This document shows positions 12,276 through 23,848 of a DNA stretch of 64,000 nucleotides, piece after piece. A program made the position numbers and the translations under genes. Source of the DNA: Sympetrum striolatum (Eukaryota > Arthropoda > Insecta > Odonata > Libellulidae); the NCBI GenBank assembly GCA_947579665.1, contig CANPUZ010000072.1:124001-188000 (forward strand), written 5' to 3'. The notes under the pieces were generated by a model, which saw only the letters and a program-made list of their open reading frames with translations, was not told the DNA's origin and ran no database searches. Each line of letters opens with the position of its first letter. The first letter of the stretch is position 1.

Positions 12276-13504
12276 CGTCCTTCAATTCATTTCACATTTT
12301 CCAAGCATCGTTTTCATTTCATTATCGTTGCTTTCACTTTCGACGTATCAGTAAAAGAAGTAGGTTCATGCTAACAATGCCAAAAGACGAGTAATGACTT
12401 TCCAATGGCCTTCAATTCTTCGCTTTCCTTCAAGTTCAAAGCGAACTCATCGTTAGTTTCTGTTAGAAATATGTGTTTGTTTTCGTGCATTTACAGCCTT
12501 GTCTGGGAAAAAGATACAATCAAAGAATGCAATGGAACTAAAATAGAATATATTTTTTAGTTTACCACTAGTTTCAAATAATATTATAATTTTTGCATAT
12601 TCCTGACACTCGAATTATATCCATTTAAATAAAATATACATCGAGTGATACTAAATCTCGTATTTTTATGCTGCAATGACGAGAGGCGAAATCTTCACCA
12701 TAAGACTTGATAAAATCCAGCGATTAATTCCTGCATTTATATCTTTACCCGTTTGTTGTTCTTAAAACTGTATTTGTTACGCAATTACCTATTTGTATGT
12801 CAATAGACATTCTCATGCAGTGATAATGAACTGAATTTGAATAACAATAGATCCATTTAGATGATTTTCAGGGAGTTATCAAATTGAAATCAAAGTAGCA
12901 TAATTTACGCGCAGTACCAATTTTCAGGGCGTCCATTAGAGTTAGTGCACCACAAATAATACTTAGGAGTCGTGTTGTATCATGAAGGCTCCTCTGTTAT
13001 ATTATTGCAAAAATTATTGAGAAACACGAGGCGATTTAAATATAAATGCCTTTCTCTTTAATTTAAATCGCTAAATCAGCAGTCAGTTATTTGGGCTTAA
13101 TTGTTATATAGATCAATAGAGAATTGAGACGTACGTAAAATAAGAACATTCAGTTTAATTCTGTGAACTGTTGCCAATTCTCCTTATATATGTCACGTGT
13201 TCAAAGTTATGACGAAACTGAAATATTGATGCATTTAATTCTAATTTATTAGTGTTTTCGGGCAAACACATTAAATACGATTTCTACTTAGGCTAAACTT
13301 CAATAAAGGCAACTTAGTGATTCCACACACATCCCGGCTCTGAAAAATACTTTGTCATAAATTAATGATACTTAAGTATTTACACAAATAATTCAATCAT
13401 AATGTCATTAAACCGACACAATTTAAGGATGTGCAAATGAATCCTTAGTCACTCGTGAGTCATCTCAATGTTTTAGAGTGCTACTTCCCAGTAATATATC
13501 CCTC

Positions 13505-13793
13505 GTACCAATTCCCCCCGGACCAGTTCACCGGTCGCCGGTGAATTCTCACGCGGTGAATTCTCACGCGGTGAATTCTCACGCGGTGAATTCGTACGTG
13601 GTGAATTGATCCCCCGCGCTGATTTTCTAATATTGCTATTCAGTCTTATGTTAATCTACACGCCATGATTATTGGTTAATGTTATAATTATATCAACCGT
13701 GGGGTGGGTTGGGTTGGTAGTACAACATCAGCGCGGGGGATCAATTCCCCGCGTACGAATTCCCCCTGGACCAATTCACCGTGCGCCATTTCA
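13505..13793. mobile_element. MITE-like block in right arm with amplified 16-bp motif
   Basis: Counterpart of the 1148-1380 block. One end contains three consecutive copies of a 16-bp motif around GAATTCTCACGCGGT, so it is longer than the left copy. The far end repeats the GATCAATTCCCCGCG and GGACCAATTCACC motifs in inverse orientation. The spacer includes a run of GGGTTGGGTTGG-like G-tracts. Confidence 0.5.
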
Positions 13794-13945
13794 TAGGTTT
13801 ACTGTGTTCATTAAAGGCAAATTAATCCTAAATAATCCAGAGATTTACGAATTCTATCGCTGGAATACCTCCCAATGACATTCTTACGCATTCTATCACT
13901 TGCAAATGTTAACCACAACATTTTGAGGGTAAAGGTAAGGGTAAA

Positions 13946-15290
13946 CTCTGTTGAAACGTAATTCATCGCATCGTTGGTTGCATTATAAATTCGTTATATT
14001 TGTAAAATGGCATTTACTTGCTTTTTTATTGGGTTATTAACATATTGAATTTGAACGCTACTGTCATCAGAACCATCGGCTCTTCACCAGGAGTTAATCT
14101 CAATGGAAGCGGTGGACATCGGTGGAAAGCATCGTAAATCCATTGATGAATAGAATGAACGGTTTGATGGATTCATCGATGAATCTAAAAAAGTGCCTAC
14201 TCGAATCCTAGATTGGTGTTATTAAAAATACCTCGGCAAGTATTTTTGTTTACTGGAAGCATTTCAAAGAGTACTACAATCAATTCTACATTTTCCAACA
14301 GCATTTCAGAATACGTGAAGTTACTAAATTCGTTTCCTGTGGAGTAAATGTAAACTTATATATATACCCTGTGAACTTTCTTTCGGTATATATGACTCCC
14401 AACATCTGTTACCTTAGAGTGTGGTGATATATAAGAATGACAAGTTTCGAAATCTCTGATCTAAATTCTTTCCTTGGAATCCCACTCTCTTTTACAAAGT
14501 TCCTAATCAGTAAGCTATATGGTCCATATTTTACCAATCAAAAACATTATAAACCCTTCTATAAAAAATAAACTTTGCCGGTTTTTCTGAGGGTTTATTT
14601 AATACTGCTTTAAAAGTAAATTCTATTTAGACAATATTCAGATGATGGTCTTTGTTTGATACCTAGTTTAAGGAGTTATTACCACTTTAACACCAGACAA
14701 GTAAATGAAATTCTATTACGTAATAAAACTTTAATTTGTTTTGTTTTTATTCTCTACTTCTCACGAAATATTGGACTATTGAGTAAAAGCACTAGTATTA
14801 TTCAGATAACCAAAATTAAAAAGAAATGGTTGAACGTTTCTTACATTTCTCTGAACGATTTAAGGGAAGTTTATATTTGCAGATATGTAATTCGAAAATA
14901 TTAAAAGGAGATGCAGTTCATTTTGATAAAAAAACGTAAAATTTTAGCCAATTATGTTGAAAAGTGAGACTATAAGTTACACCTTTAAAGAATACCTGAT
15001 TTTAATTCTTGTATTATTTTTTCTACAGGTGAATGCGGCATCGAACACTCCTGACTGTGACTTTATTAGTGAGTAATCCAGTTAAACTTCCTATTTATCT
15101 TGCGACTTAAATTTCAAATACCATTATTTCACTATTGACAGCGAGGCAAACTGACAAACTCAAGTAGTTATTTAGAGCTTAGGATTCGTGGTGACAACTA
15201 CTTGTGGATCAGGAATCCTGGAATCAGTTATTTTAATCTGTTCTTAAGTTTTCCTTTAGAATAAGTAATTAACGATGCATTGAATAGTAG
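13946..15290. other. intergenic DNA, nothing recognised
   Basis: AT-rich sequence with short telomere-like GGTAAGGGTAA runs just outside the right arm (about 13.93 kb) and no convincing coding frame. The plus frame at 14656-14904 (82 codons) has no recognisable motif. Confidence 0.4.
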
Positions 15291-15292
15291 TA

Positions 15293-15797
15293 CAGTAAAC
15301 TCCCGTTTCTCCGAAATGGACGGCGGCCGGTTCGGATAACGAAAATTTCGGATAAACCGAAGTCCCGCGTGAAGCACCAGGAATTGCATCAATATGATCG
15401 TAAAACTTACGTACAGTCCTGGCCAAAATTAACGCAGCACCGGCCGTAAGGATCGCTAGGGAGGTGCTGCGTTAATTTTGGCCAGGAGTGTACGTAGAAT
15501 GCTATTGACATGGATGTGAATAAGTCTGCATCTTTTGGACTGAAAAATTTGTGTTGACGTGCTAAAAAGGCGTCAAAGTATGAAAGAAAAGTCAAATTTT
15601 TAAATGCTAAATAAGAAAGCTCATTTATTTTTAATTCTAAGAGAAAAAATCCGCCTTATTAGTCAGCGGGAAAAAACAGAAGTTTTAAAGAGGTGTCACG
15701 AGAATATAAGTAATGGTTTGCGATGGTATTCGGTGGGTGAATGCATTCGGAAGAGTTTTTTCGGATAAAGTGAATTTCCGATAAACGGGAGTTAACT
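15293..15797. mobile_element. pogo/Tigger-like non-autonomous element
   Basis: The left end starts CAGTAAACTCCCGTTTCTCC with repeated TTCGGATAA motifs inside. The right end is GGATAAAGTGAATTTCC followed by GATAAACGGGAGTTAACTT, which is the inverse of the left end. Termini of this kind with internal TCGGATAA repeats are known from the pogo/Tigger branch of Tc1/mariner. About 505 bp including a nested element. No transposase fragment is visible, so it is a MITE-like derivative. A TA flanks the left end; the right boundary is uncertain by a few bases. Confidence 0.65.
15414..15490. mobile_element. 77-bp Tc1/mariner-like MITE nested in the pogo-like element
   Basis: Terminal inverted repeats of about 28 bp run from CAGTCCTGGCCAAAATTAAC to GTTAATTTTGGCCAGGAGTG and enclose only about 20 bp. 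A TA dinucleotide lies directly on each side (15412-15413 and 15491-15492), the target duplication of Tc1/mariner elements. It sits inside the larger 15293-15797 element, so it inserted later. Confidence 0.75.
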
Positions 15798-15967
15798 TCT
15801 ATTCAATCTTTTCTAAATTCCTCAGAACAATTAGTAGTAATCAATCGCTGCCTATTTGAATTTATATTTAGTGGATGCAGTGTTTGTTGGTAGTAGTCTA
15901 GTAAAAGTGCATATATATGTATTAAACACCTGCTTCGTAGGTGCAGAGGGAATAATGCCCAATTCTT

Positions 15968-16066
15968 GTCAGCCCTAGTCAAGGGGCCAACGGATTAAGG
16001 CACCTCAAACTGCATCTCTTAGCACCCGTTTAATCTGAGAGCTGGAGGTTCAAGTTCCACCAGCCA
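15968..16066 (+). repeat. tRNA-like sequence, probable SINE head or tRNA pseudogene
   Basis: Contains an A-box-like region (CTAGTCAAGGGGCCAACGG, then ATTAAGGCACC) and a B-box-like GGTTCAAGTTCCACC spaced as in a tRNA with a long variable arm (leucine-like). The stems do not pair well enough by eye for a functional tRNA. Confidence 0.35.
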
Positions 16067-16069
16067 TCT

Positions 16070-17842
16070 TGTCAATTTTATTGGGAAAATTATGAGGAAT
16101 ATCTGGGGGTAGCTATTTTGAAAAAACTCGATCCAAATTAATTGAAATATGTAGCTAAATGTCACCAGTAATACAGTTTGGTCTCCTAAGATCTATGCAA
16201 GTAAAGTTGAACCTTTTTCTTTACGTATTTCTAATACTATTTCCTATAAATTATTGGGATGTTCAGTGCCGGGTGTATGAGGCCTATGGGCAATCCAACG
16301 GGAGGAGTCCTTTTTTGGACGATCTGGCGAAATTCATATTTTAAACCCCCCCCAATCTGTCTTGACTTGTTGAGAAATTTCCCTCTTTCTCCGCGACTCA
16401 ACGGGGTGCTGTCGGGTTTCCCGTTTTTTACAATTTTTTTTTACATATTGTCACCTTAGTGGAGGTCTATGGGCACGGCCCACGCTGCCCACTGCCTAAA
16501 TCCAGCAATGCGGATGTTTAAACTGCCATCGTTGCGTAGTATCGTATTCTCGTCACCAGACGATCTGCAGTAAGTTCGTTTTCCTCATATGTCTGAACCA
16601 TCCTTATTTCTATTCTTAGTGCCCTCTATTGCAACTTTTCTACTCTTATTTACTGTTTGAAGTGTTGATGAGTACGGTGTTTTTACACCGACGTGGATCA
16701 CCGGTAAATAACTTCATAGATGCGTTATATTTCTTGTCACCGGGAATTTATTTTTAAGTTATTCTCTTCCTGATATTACGACATTCACAAATAAATGAGT
16801 ATTTACCTTGGTGTTTCTATTCCTTCCAGTTTTAGAAAGTGAGCTTGCTCAAATTTCGATAAGGCTTTACCGTATGGCTCCACAGAGGTGAGTGACCACC
16901 GTCAACGGAAGAGGCTCTGGGGACAACGGTGGCTGGATCTCCAAGTTAAGTAAACAGACTTTACTTTCATATTTTCCAGATTAATTTTTATTTCTATTTC
17001 ATCATGTTATGGTATTTCGAAGCATTAAAAATTATTATATTTCAAATTAAGGAAGACATCTCTGACTAAGATTTCATAATTTTAAAACATATTTTTTGCT
17101 TATTAAAGTAATTATAATTTATAGCTTTTGCTTCTAAAATTCCAAACAAGGAAGACACATGGCTGTTTCTAGATGTCTGATAATATTAAAATAACTGATT
17201 TCCTTCTTAGCATTATGCCAAATTTTCAAATTTCATAATCACATTCATATATTCCTTCTAAGCCCGTTCACTATTTAAATTATTGCATTATATAATAATA
17301 TTATATTTAGATTTGCTTTATATATTTCCCTATTATAGGAATATGGAATTTCTATGTAAATGCCGATTTGAATTGGTCTTTACCACAATGTTTAGATGAC
17401 TGTTGCATTAAGAAAAATGGTTGGCTTATAATCTATTCAAATCAAATTATACAGACTCCGCACAATCCTTTTTCTCATAAAATTCGATATTTAACCAGCA
17501 GAACGCCTCTGACGGCCAATCGAAAGATGAGGGAAGAGGTTGCAAAGTGCCTCCGGGTGCGGAAGGGAGCTGAGGTCCTTGCATTCCGCATCAGCGACAC
17601 GGTCTTAAAAGGCCTCCAACTCTAGCAGCTCCACAATCCCACCCAAAAAATCCGGATGCTCCAAAGTAGAATGATTCAGGACTTACATTGAGAACATCAC
17701 CATGGTACTGAACTATCAGACAACGACCCTGGTTGCGAAGCGGGTGTAGAACCCAAGGGCGAACCCCTAAAGCATCACCCTACCCCGGAAGATGAATTAG
17801 AATTGAAATTTATTCTCTTTCTTCCGAGCCAAAATATATTTA
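16070..17842. other. intergenic DNA with one unplaced GC-rich patch
   Basis: Mostly AT-rich, with a C8 run near 16.35 kb. Around 17.49-17.78 kb composition changes and a plus frame reads MREEVAKCLRVRKGAEVLAF before closing at 17625; beyond that the sequence stays GC-richer without an open frame. It could be a repeat or pseudogene fragment; family unknown. Confidence 0.35.
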
Positions 17843-18420
17843 AATGATGTATAGTATAAAAATTTGTAAGGCCGGAACATGTATAGCGGACCATGACTTG
17901 AAATGTATATAATATGGATTTAAAATATCTCTGTGCCCTAAGCCAAAATAACTATAGCAGAATTGATAGATTTGCTATGATATGTAAGGCAGGGCTATAA
18001 TTAATTTATATATTCTGTACCCGTATTCTATACCCTGTATTACCCGTATTTTTTCCTTATGTCTAATTATGAAGATAGTCTGAAGGTATTTGGAATTGGT
18101 TATGGGAGAGGAAGAGAAGGAAGTGATTGATTTAATATATTTTCTATCATGTATAGTATAAATATTTGTAAGGCCGGAACTAGTATAGTGTACCATAGCA
18201 TGAAATGAACATAATATGGATATATTTTGCGCCCTCAGCCAAACGAACTATTGCAGAATGTATAAGTTTACTATGATGTGTAAGGTGGGGCTATGTATAA
18301 TTTATATATTCTGTACCTTTTCATTGAATTTTTCCCGTACTTTTCCTATTGTCTAATTATAAATAAAGAGTGAAGGAAGAAGATGGTTATGGGAAAAAAA
18401 GAGGAGGAAGCGATGATTGG
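17843..18420 (+). repeat. tandem duplication, two units of about 300 bp
   Basis: Units begin at about 17843 and 18149 with GTATAGTATAAA(A/T)ATTTGTAAGG and share CATAATATGGAT, GCCCT(A/C)AGCCAAA, TTATATATTCTGTACC and a TTGTCTAATTATAA-type end. They are clearly diverged, so the duplication is not recent. They lie directly upstream of the G-rich minisatellite. Confidence 0.75.
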
Positions 18421-18489
18421 GAGAGGCGCGGAATTGAGTAGGTGTTGGGCGTAATAGAGGAAGGATATGTATAGGGTAGATCATATGGT

Positions 18490-19215
18490 ATGATTTGGGT
18501 GGGCAACAGCGTAGGTATTGAAGGGAGAGGGTGGGACGGAAGAGGGTGAGTCAGGGGGCTGGGCGGTAGTGGGTGGGATGAAAGAGGGTAGGACGGGTGA
18601 GGGAGGGGTAGGCGGTGGGACGGGAAAGGGAGGGACGGGAGAGGGTGGGTAAGGGGGCTGGGTGGTAGTGGGTGGGGTAGGGGGCGGGACGGGAGAGGGT
18701 GGGACGGGAAAGGGTGGGACGGGAGAGGGTGGGTTAGGGGGCGGGACGGGAAAGGGAGGGACGGGAGAGGGTAGGTTAGGGGGCTGGGCGGTAGTGGGTG
18801 GGGTAGGGGGCGGGACGGGAGAGGGTGGGAAGGGATAGGGTGGGACGGAAGAGGGTGGGTTAGGGGGCTGGGTGGTAGTGGGTGGGGTAGGGGGCGGGAC
18901 GGGAGAGGGTGGGACGGGAAAGGGTGGGACGGGAGAGGGTGGGGTAGGGGGCGGGACGGGAAAGGGAGGGACGGGAGAGGGTGGGGTAGGGGGCGGGACG
19001 GTAGACGGTGGGTCAGGAGAGGGTGGGGTAGGGGGCGGTACGGGAGAGGGTGGGTTAGGGGGCTGGGCGGTAGCGGGTTCGGCAGGGGAGGGACGGGAGA
19101 GGGTGGGACGGGAGTTGATGGGACGGGAGAGGGTGGGTTAGGGGGCGGTACTGTAAAGGGAGGGATTGGTTAGGGTGTGGTTAAGGGTGGGACGGTAGGG
19201 TGTGTGGTAGAGGGT
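18490..19215 (+). repeat. G-rich minisatellite
   Basis: About 0.7 kb built from variants of GGGACGGGAGAGGGTGGG, GGGTTAGGGGGCTGGGCGG and GGTAGTGGGTGGGG in shuffled order, nearly free of C on this strand. The many G-triplets separated by one to three bases could form G-quadruplexes. An 89-codon glycine-rich frame (18872-19141) follows from the repeat and is not a gene. Confidence 0.9.
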
Positions 19216-19219
19216 ATTC

Positions 19220-20632
19220 GACTCAAATACGATATTCCACGACAAAAACTGAGCATTTGGTCAATTTCCATTCCTTTGGTATTCATCTCGATTTCGTACG
19301 ACCATTATTGCTGATTAAATTCCGCGAAAAAAAAATGTCTGCAATCGATCAAAATGACATTTAAGTGCATTTATAATACGAGAGACGATTCGCGCCATCC
19401 AGAGTCGAACATAGGATACTCTGGACGAACTAAATATCTATATGTAATACTTAATTGGACCTTTAACGACTACAAAATATTTATAATTCTATTCTATGTC
19501 AGGAAGAGCATGAAATTAAAGTTCGGAAATTTCATTCGTTGATACCATCGAGGAAAGTAAAACTTCGCAAATGTTCATGAGAGATATGTGTGAATGTCGA
19601 TACAAAACTTCTTTGAAATCCATGATTGTCGAGCGGGGCACTTCTCTGAAATCAGACCACTTGACATAGAATGACCCATGTATGAGTTATGGCACATTTT
19701 CATAATAAAAGAGTTTATTTAATAAACCATTTTCATATCTTTAAAATAAATTTGACTCATATTTATTCTTTGCAAATTATATTCATTTCTTCAGATGTAT
19801 CTTTATTTCACAAAAATTTAATATATAATTTGATGTTTTCTAATTACAAATGAAGATCAATAAGCACATGATGGTTTGTTTTGATAATTCTTGTGATTCA
19901 ACTTAGTGTAAGGAGTTAATGGAAGTTGTTTTATAAGTGTTGTCATTTGATATTACCTCGCTATATTCCAATCATTTCTATCATTTCTATAATAAATAAA
20001 TTTAATATCTTTGTATTTCTGTATTGCAACAAATTTTTATTTGTGTAGCCTGAGTGATACCAACGAAAGAAACTTGTGTAATAGTTAAGCAGAGGAGAGA
20101 AGTTGATATGGCAGCTTAAAGAAATAATTCTAGCGTCTAAATCTGATGGGGTAAATATTCCTTAAGCTAACATATACTTATGTAAACCGTAGTTTTCCTT
20201 TCCATAAAATAGAGCTGGGAAAGTGATGTTGCCTTATGTTTTGGGTCAACTTAAACGCCAAACAGAGGGTAAAACCTGAAACAAACCTCAAAATTTTAGG
20301 GGTCAACTTATACTGTGGCATATAGGGTAATTGCAAAGACCTCTCCTATACTTGCTTCAAATTTCCTTGGACCAATAACTTTATTATTATGGTTAGATGG
20401 TCAAAAAATAGAGAGATATTAATGCAAATATCTGCGAAGTATAGTAAACAATTAGAAACGATAGGGTGATTATTAAAAGCTGCATATTTCTTCTTTGAGG
20501 ATGTAAAAAAAGTTTCAGAATGGATTCCTTGTTAATGAAGATCTTATATATGTATGTATATAGATGCTTCAATAATGTATTATTATATGTATATATATGT
20601 AAAATAATACATTAATTACTTATATATGTATA
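19220..20632. other. intergenic DNA, no gene seen
   Basis: AT-rich. A motif GGGTCAACTTAAACGCC and its variant GGGGTCAACTTATACTGTGG at about 20.24-20.33 kb resemble pieces of a decayed repeat. A TATGTATATATA tract lies just before the TIR element at 20.63 kb. Confidence 0.4.
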
Positions 20633-21362
20633 TTAGGGTGTCCCAAGATATAAGGGGAAAACCTTTTCTTGCAACATTAAATTCGCATACCCTCTATTTT
20701 TTCAATTTGGCCTTTTTAACTTACTTTATTAATATTATTGTGATTGGATAATGGTAACCTGTGCCATCTTGATGCCAAACAATTTCGAGAAATGAAAATT
20801 TGTTCCGACAAGGGGGACACCAGTTTAGAGGGAAATTAACAGACGGATTCACACGAATCTTTCAGGGCACGTTCTTTGCTTAAAAATAGTGGACAATTTC
20901 TGGCCGTTTAACTCAATGGGCTTTTGTTCATAAAAAAATAGCAACTGAATAGCAGAGTTAGGCATCCACATTACACAATTCTCTTCCAATTCTTTTACCG
21001 AGTATTTATAGTTTTGCAACTAAATATCATATTATTACCTTCAAAGCATTTGTTAATTTGAGTTGGTATTGATTCTAATGCACAGAACTTTGTACAGAGG
21101 GCTAGAATCTAAGAAAGTTGGCAAAAAATTCAAAACTGGATTTTATATGTGCAAACTTTGACACTGAATTGTTACTGCTGAATTAGTTCAGTATACAGAT
21201 ATTACTATTATTACTAAGTAAATAAATTTGATTCCTGCACATTAAAATTATACAGGGGGCACACATTTTCATAAGTAATATGGTAACTTTATATGGCCAA
21301 ATAGAAAAAAATTAGAGGGTATGCGTAAAAATATTATCCCTTAAATCTTGGGAAACCCTAAT
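20633..21362. mobile_element. 730-bp TIR DNA element without coding capacity
   Basis: Ends ATTAGGGTGTCCCAAGATAT and, in inverse, ATTAGGGTTTCCCAAGATTT. The match continues for about 75 bp through GCATACCCTCTA and TTTGGCC on both sides. The interior has no transposase-like frame. Termini and flanking TA-rich sequence suggest a Tc1/mariner-type or related MITE; the superfamily is not certain. Confidence 0.75.
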
Positions 21363-21974
21363 GTACACCATAAAAAAATAATCTAAAATGACTGTATTTG
21401 ATTCAAAATGATAGTAGGATGCAGCTAAGTTATACCATGGCTCTTAAAATAAACATTGTAATATATGGGAGGGATATTGCCATACTCTATGAGGTTTATT
21501 CCTGCAATTAGGCCATGAAAAGTGAGAAGGATGCAATGAGTGGCGTTTTGAAGCTTAATCAACAGAATGAAGTAGATCAATCTTACCCAGAATAATGGTA
21601 TTATTATTATCAGTTTTATTACATTGGAAAAACAACAGGCGACATTACCCGTGGCATTAAATGATCATGAACTGAACACATATCTGAACATTCACACTGG
21701 AATAAAATGAATGAGATAATGTTACAAAATCCCAAAACCGTGCAAAAAGTATAACACTAGTCAATGCTCAGATACATTTTACAGAGCTAAATTACCGATT
21801 TGTACAACATTAATTGCTAATTATCTATAAATATCTTTATTAGCATCATCCTCTATACTTATTGAAACTATGTTCTTTAATTACTTTTAGAAAAATAATA
21901 ATGTTCACCCCACATTATGCTACCATAACCACAATGCAACATTTACAACTGAGTAGAAATTTTTTCAGCTATGT

Positions 21975-22180
21975 ACATCTTAATAGCAAACTTTTAATGA
22001 TTTTCTTAAACTTCTGTTCATTAGCAGAGAAGGGCAAAAAAATATTTCTTCATGTAACGCATTCCAGTCCAATATGGCTCTATTTAAGAACGAGAATTTA
22101 CCAAACTTTTTCCTTTTTTGTAGAAGCCTGTACTTTGTGCAGGCGATCCTTTTTTCCTTATTCATTAGGACAGTTTATAG
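21975..22180 (-). pseudogene. non-LTR retrotransposon fragment (ORF2 C-terminus)
   Basis: A 61-codon minus frame contains FSFLNRAILDWNALHEEIF, the conserved (F)xNR-x-W-N-x-L-P/H motif found C-terminal to reverse transcriptase in many arthropod LINEs, followed by a basic LRKSLK tail. Only this end survives. The same motif with better context occurs at 30.6-31.05 kb on the other strand. Frames on the plus strand over this stretch are shadows. Confidence 0.6.
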
Positions 22181-22772
22181 GATACATCATTCCAGCTGGA
22201 ATTCCTGGAAAACTTCTTTAATTGGTCTGACCTTGCCAAGAGCTTTAAGATCCAGTAGGAACGCATCTGCTGAGATAAAAGATCACTTAAAATTCCCTAA
22301 ATTCCCAGTACCTTCCAAATGTTTGCTAGGAAATTGAAATGACCAAACATATGTGAGAAATAGAATGTGTGCTGTATCTATTTGCCATAAAATCCCTCAT
22401 TTCATTAAGCATCATTTTCTAGAAACAATAGAAAGGAAACGTACCCCAAGAGGGTAAATTAGACGAGACTTTTGTCTATTTTCTTATACAGAATACTTGG
22501 TGAACTGAAGAAGAGACGTCGCACATTGTCTAATTGTAATCAAGTAACAAGTGTTAGCTTTAATAAGTATTTCTCCAAATTCAATGGAACATTTCTTCTA
22601 AACAGGACCAATCATCATCATTAAATAAACCGATGAGAATTGAAGACAAATAGTGTAACCAAATCAATCCACAGATTTAGTAACAGAAATTCTTGATCTG
22701 AGATCAGATTGGAATATCCATTCATAATCCATCTATAATTTCTGTCAAAATCACAGGAGGAGTCTAACGTCA

Positions 22773-23848
22773 GAAAAGTGAAGAAAAAAAACGCAACCTG
22801 CAGAGCACTGTTAAGAATTTTTTGCGGGCTCCCCTTTAACTACATGTATATTTGGGGTTCAATTTTCCTCTCATAAGGGACTCGGGAGCTTGTCTATCCT
22901 ATGACATGGACTCAGATAGTTTAAATGAACCTTTTACTTAAATATCGTGTTCGATTTTTCTTCAAAGTTTTCTTGATTCCTTTCATCATGGAAAATAAAA
23001 CATGCCTACAATGTAAACTTCTCAGATGCCGGTGGCATCTGCTAGAGCGATACTGAGAACAAAATATCAGCCATCCTCCCGCAAACTGTATGAAAAGCTC
23101 GTTGATTATTCTTATGTTAATTTTATGTATATTCTAATGCATTAATCTATCTCAGTTTTAACTGATTAATACCAAGTATGGTATAAAAATTCCTAAATAA
23201 ATGTTTACTGCAATGAGATAAAGCTACTCTATCATACATCATAATAGCTTTCCAGGGTAATTAGAGATTTTCCGCTTGTGCAAATGTTTGTTCTAATTCA
23301 TAATTGGGGCTCAATGCAGTAGAAGTTTTTAAAATGACAAATACGATAACTTTTATACCATGCAAGACCTGCAGATGCAGTGGAGAGCACAATGAAATGT
23401 TCATTAAAATGCCGTGGATTAATACTGATGTTCGTTCTGCTTCATTGAGTTCAGATAATGAATGAAATAATAAAATTAAGGAAGATGCATAAATTCTAGT
23501 TTTGGTAGATTTTGTGGGTGCAGCTATTCTGTTGCTCAGCAATTGACCATACTGCAGGCAGAAACAAGCCCCCAGTTATTTACCTATAAAATCTTTAAAA
23601 ATGCAAAAATATCTGAATTGCTTTGTGTTACACATTGCTCAAACTACATTTTGTGTTCCAAAACGTTCGAAGACTCTATCAAACCTTGACAACTCTGAAT
23701 CAAAGCCGCAAAATCACGAAAAAAATCAATGTTTTGGTATAGGGAGATACGAAAAGTGTAACCCAGCATGGCTTAATGCGCAATCTGCCCCTTTACCTCT
23801 GGCTTCACTTTTGGTCGCTAGAGGGAAATAGTAATGCTACCTCTGTGG
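22773..23848 (-). repeat. dispersed repeat copy 1 (pairs with 28.94-29.84 kb)
   Basis: Direct copy of the 28942-29837 repeat. Shared landmarks are AAAACGCAACC(T/C)GCAGAGCA, a GACTC(G/A)GGAGCTTGTCTATCC block, GGTAATTAGAGATTTTCCGC, ATTGGGGCTCAATGCAGTA and CTGGCTTCACTTTTGGTCGC. Copy 1 holds about 170 bp (around 23.36-23.54 kb) missing from copy 2. On the minus strand both copies end a short frame with ALSPNYELE and TFAQAENL before a stop. In copy 1 the ATG at 23550 is followed after four codons by a TGA, so its start is broken, while a 93-codon frame (23261-23542) remains open. Confidence 0.8.
23359..23557 (-). other. possible exon-like insert in repeat copy 1
   Basis: On the minus strand an acceptor-like TTTCTGCCTGCAG is followed by an open frame containing GQLLSNRIAAPTKSTKTRIY and ELNEAERTSVLIHGILMN, then a CTGCAG|GT donor-like site. 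Composition looks more like protein than the surroundings. It coincides with the segment absent from repeat copy 2. Family not recognised; it may be an exon, an insertion or a relic of the repeat's own gene. Confidence 0.25.

Larger units (their letters stand above)
8900..13945 (-). repeat. right arm of the giant inverted repeat
   Basis: Inverted counterpart of the 1.0-7.07 kb arm. The match fades at the outer side just past 13.93 kb and at the inner side near 8.9 kb. The arm is about 5 kb, shorter than the left because of one large indel. It keeps the same internal order: MITE-like block at the outer end, 130-bp tandem units, an exon-like segment with a GTAAGC donor, duplicated pyrimidine-rich motifs, and a conserved CCAAT-like block on the inner side. 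It could be a foldback-type transposon, an ancient inverted segmental duplication, or long terminal inverted repeats of a larger decayed element. Confidence 0.88.

Noticed and set aside
1000..13945. simple assembly fold-back artefact
   Set aside because: Arms are clearly diverged with indels, including one of about 0.9 kb, which an artefactual copy of the same molecule would not show.
15968..16066. functional tRNA-Leu gene
   Set aside because: A-box-like and B-box-like motifs are there, but the acceptor and anticodon stems do not pair convincingly by eye; kept only as a tRNA-like repeat.
18872..19141. 89-codon glycine-rich open frame
   Set aside because: Produced by the G-rich minisatellite; no start context and repeats are shuffled at the DNA level.
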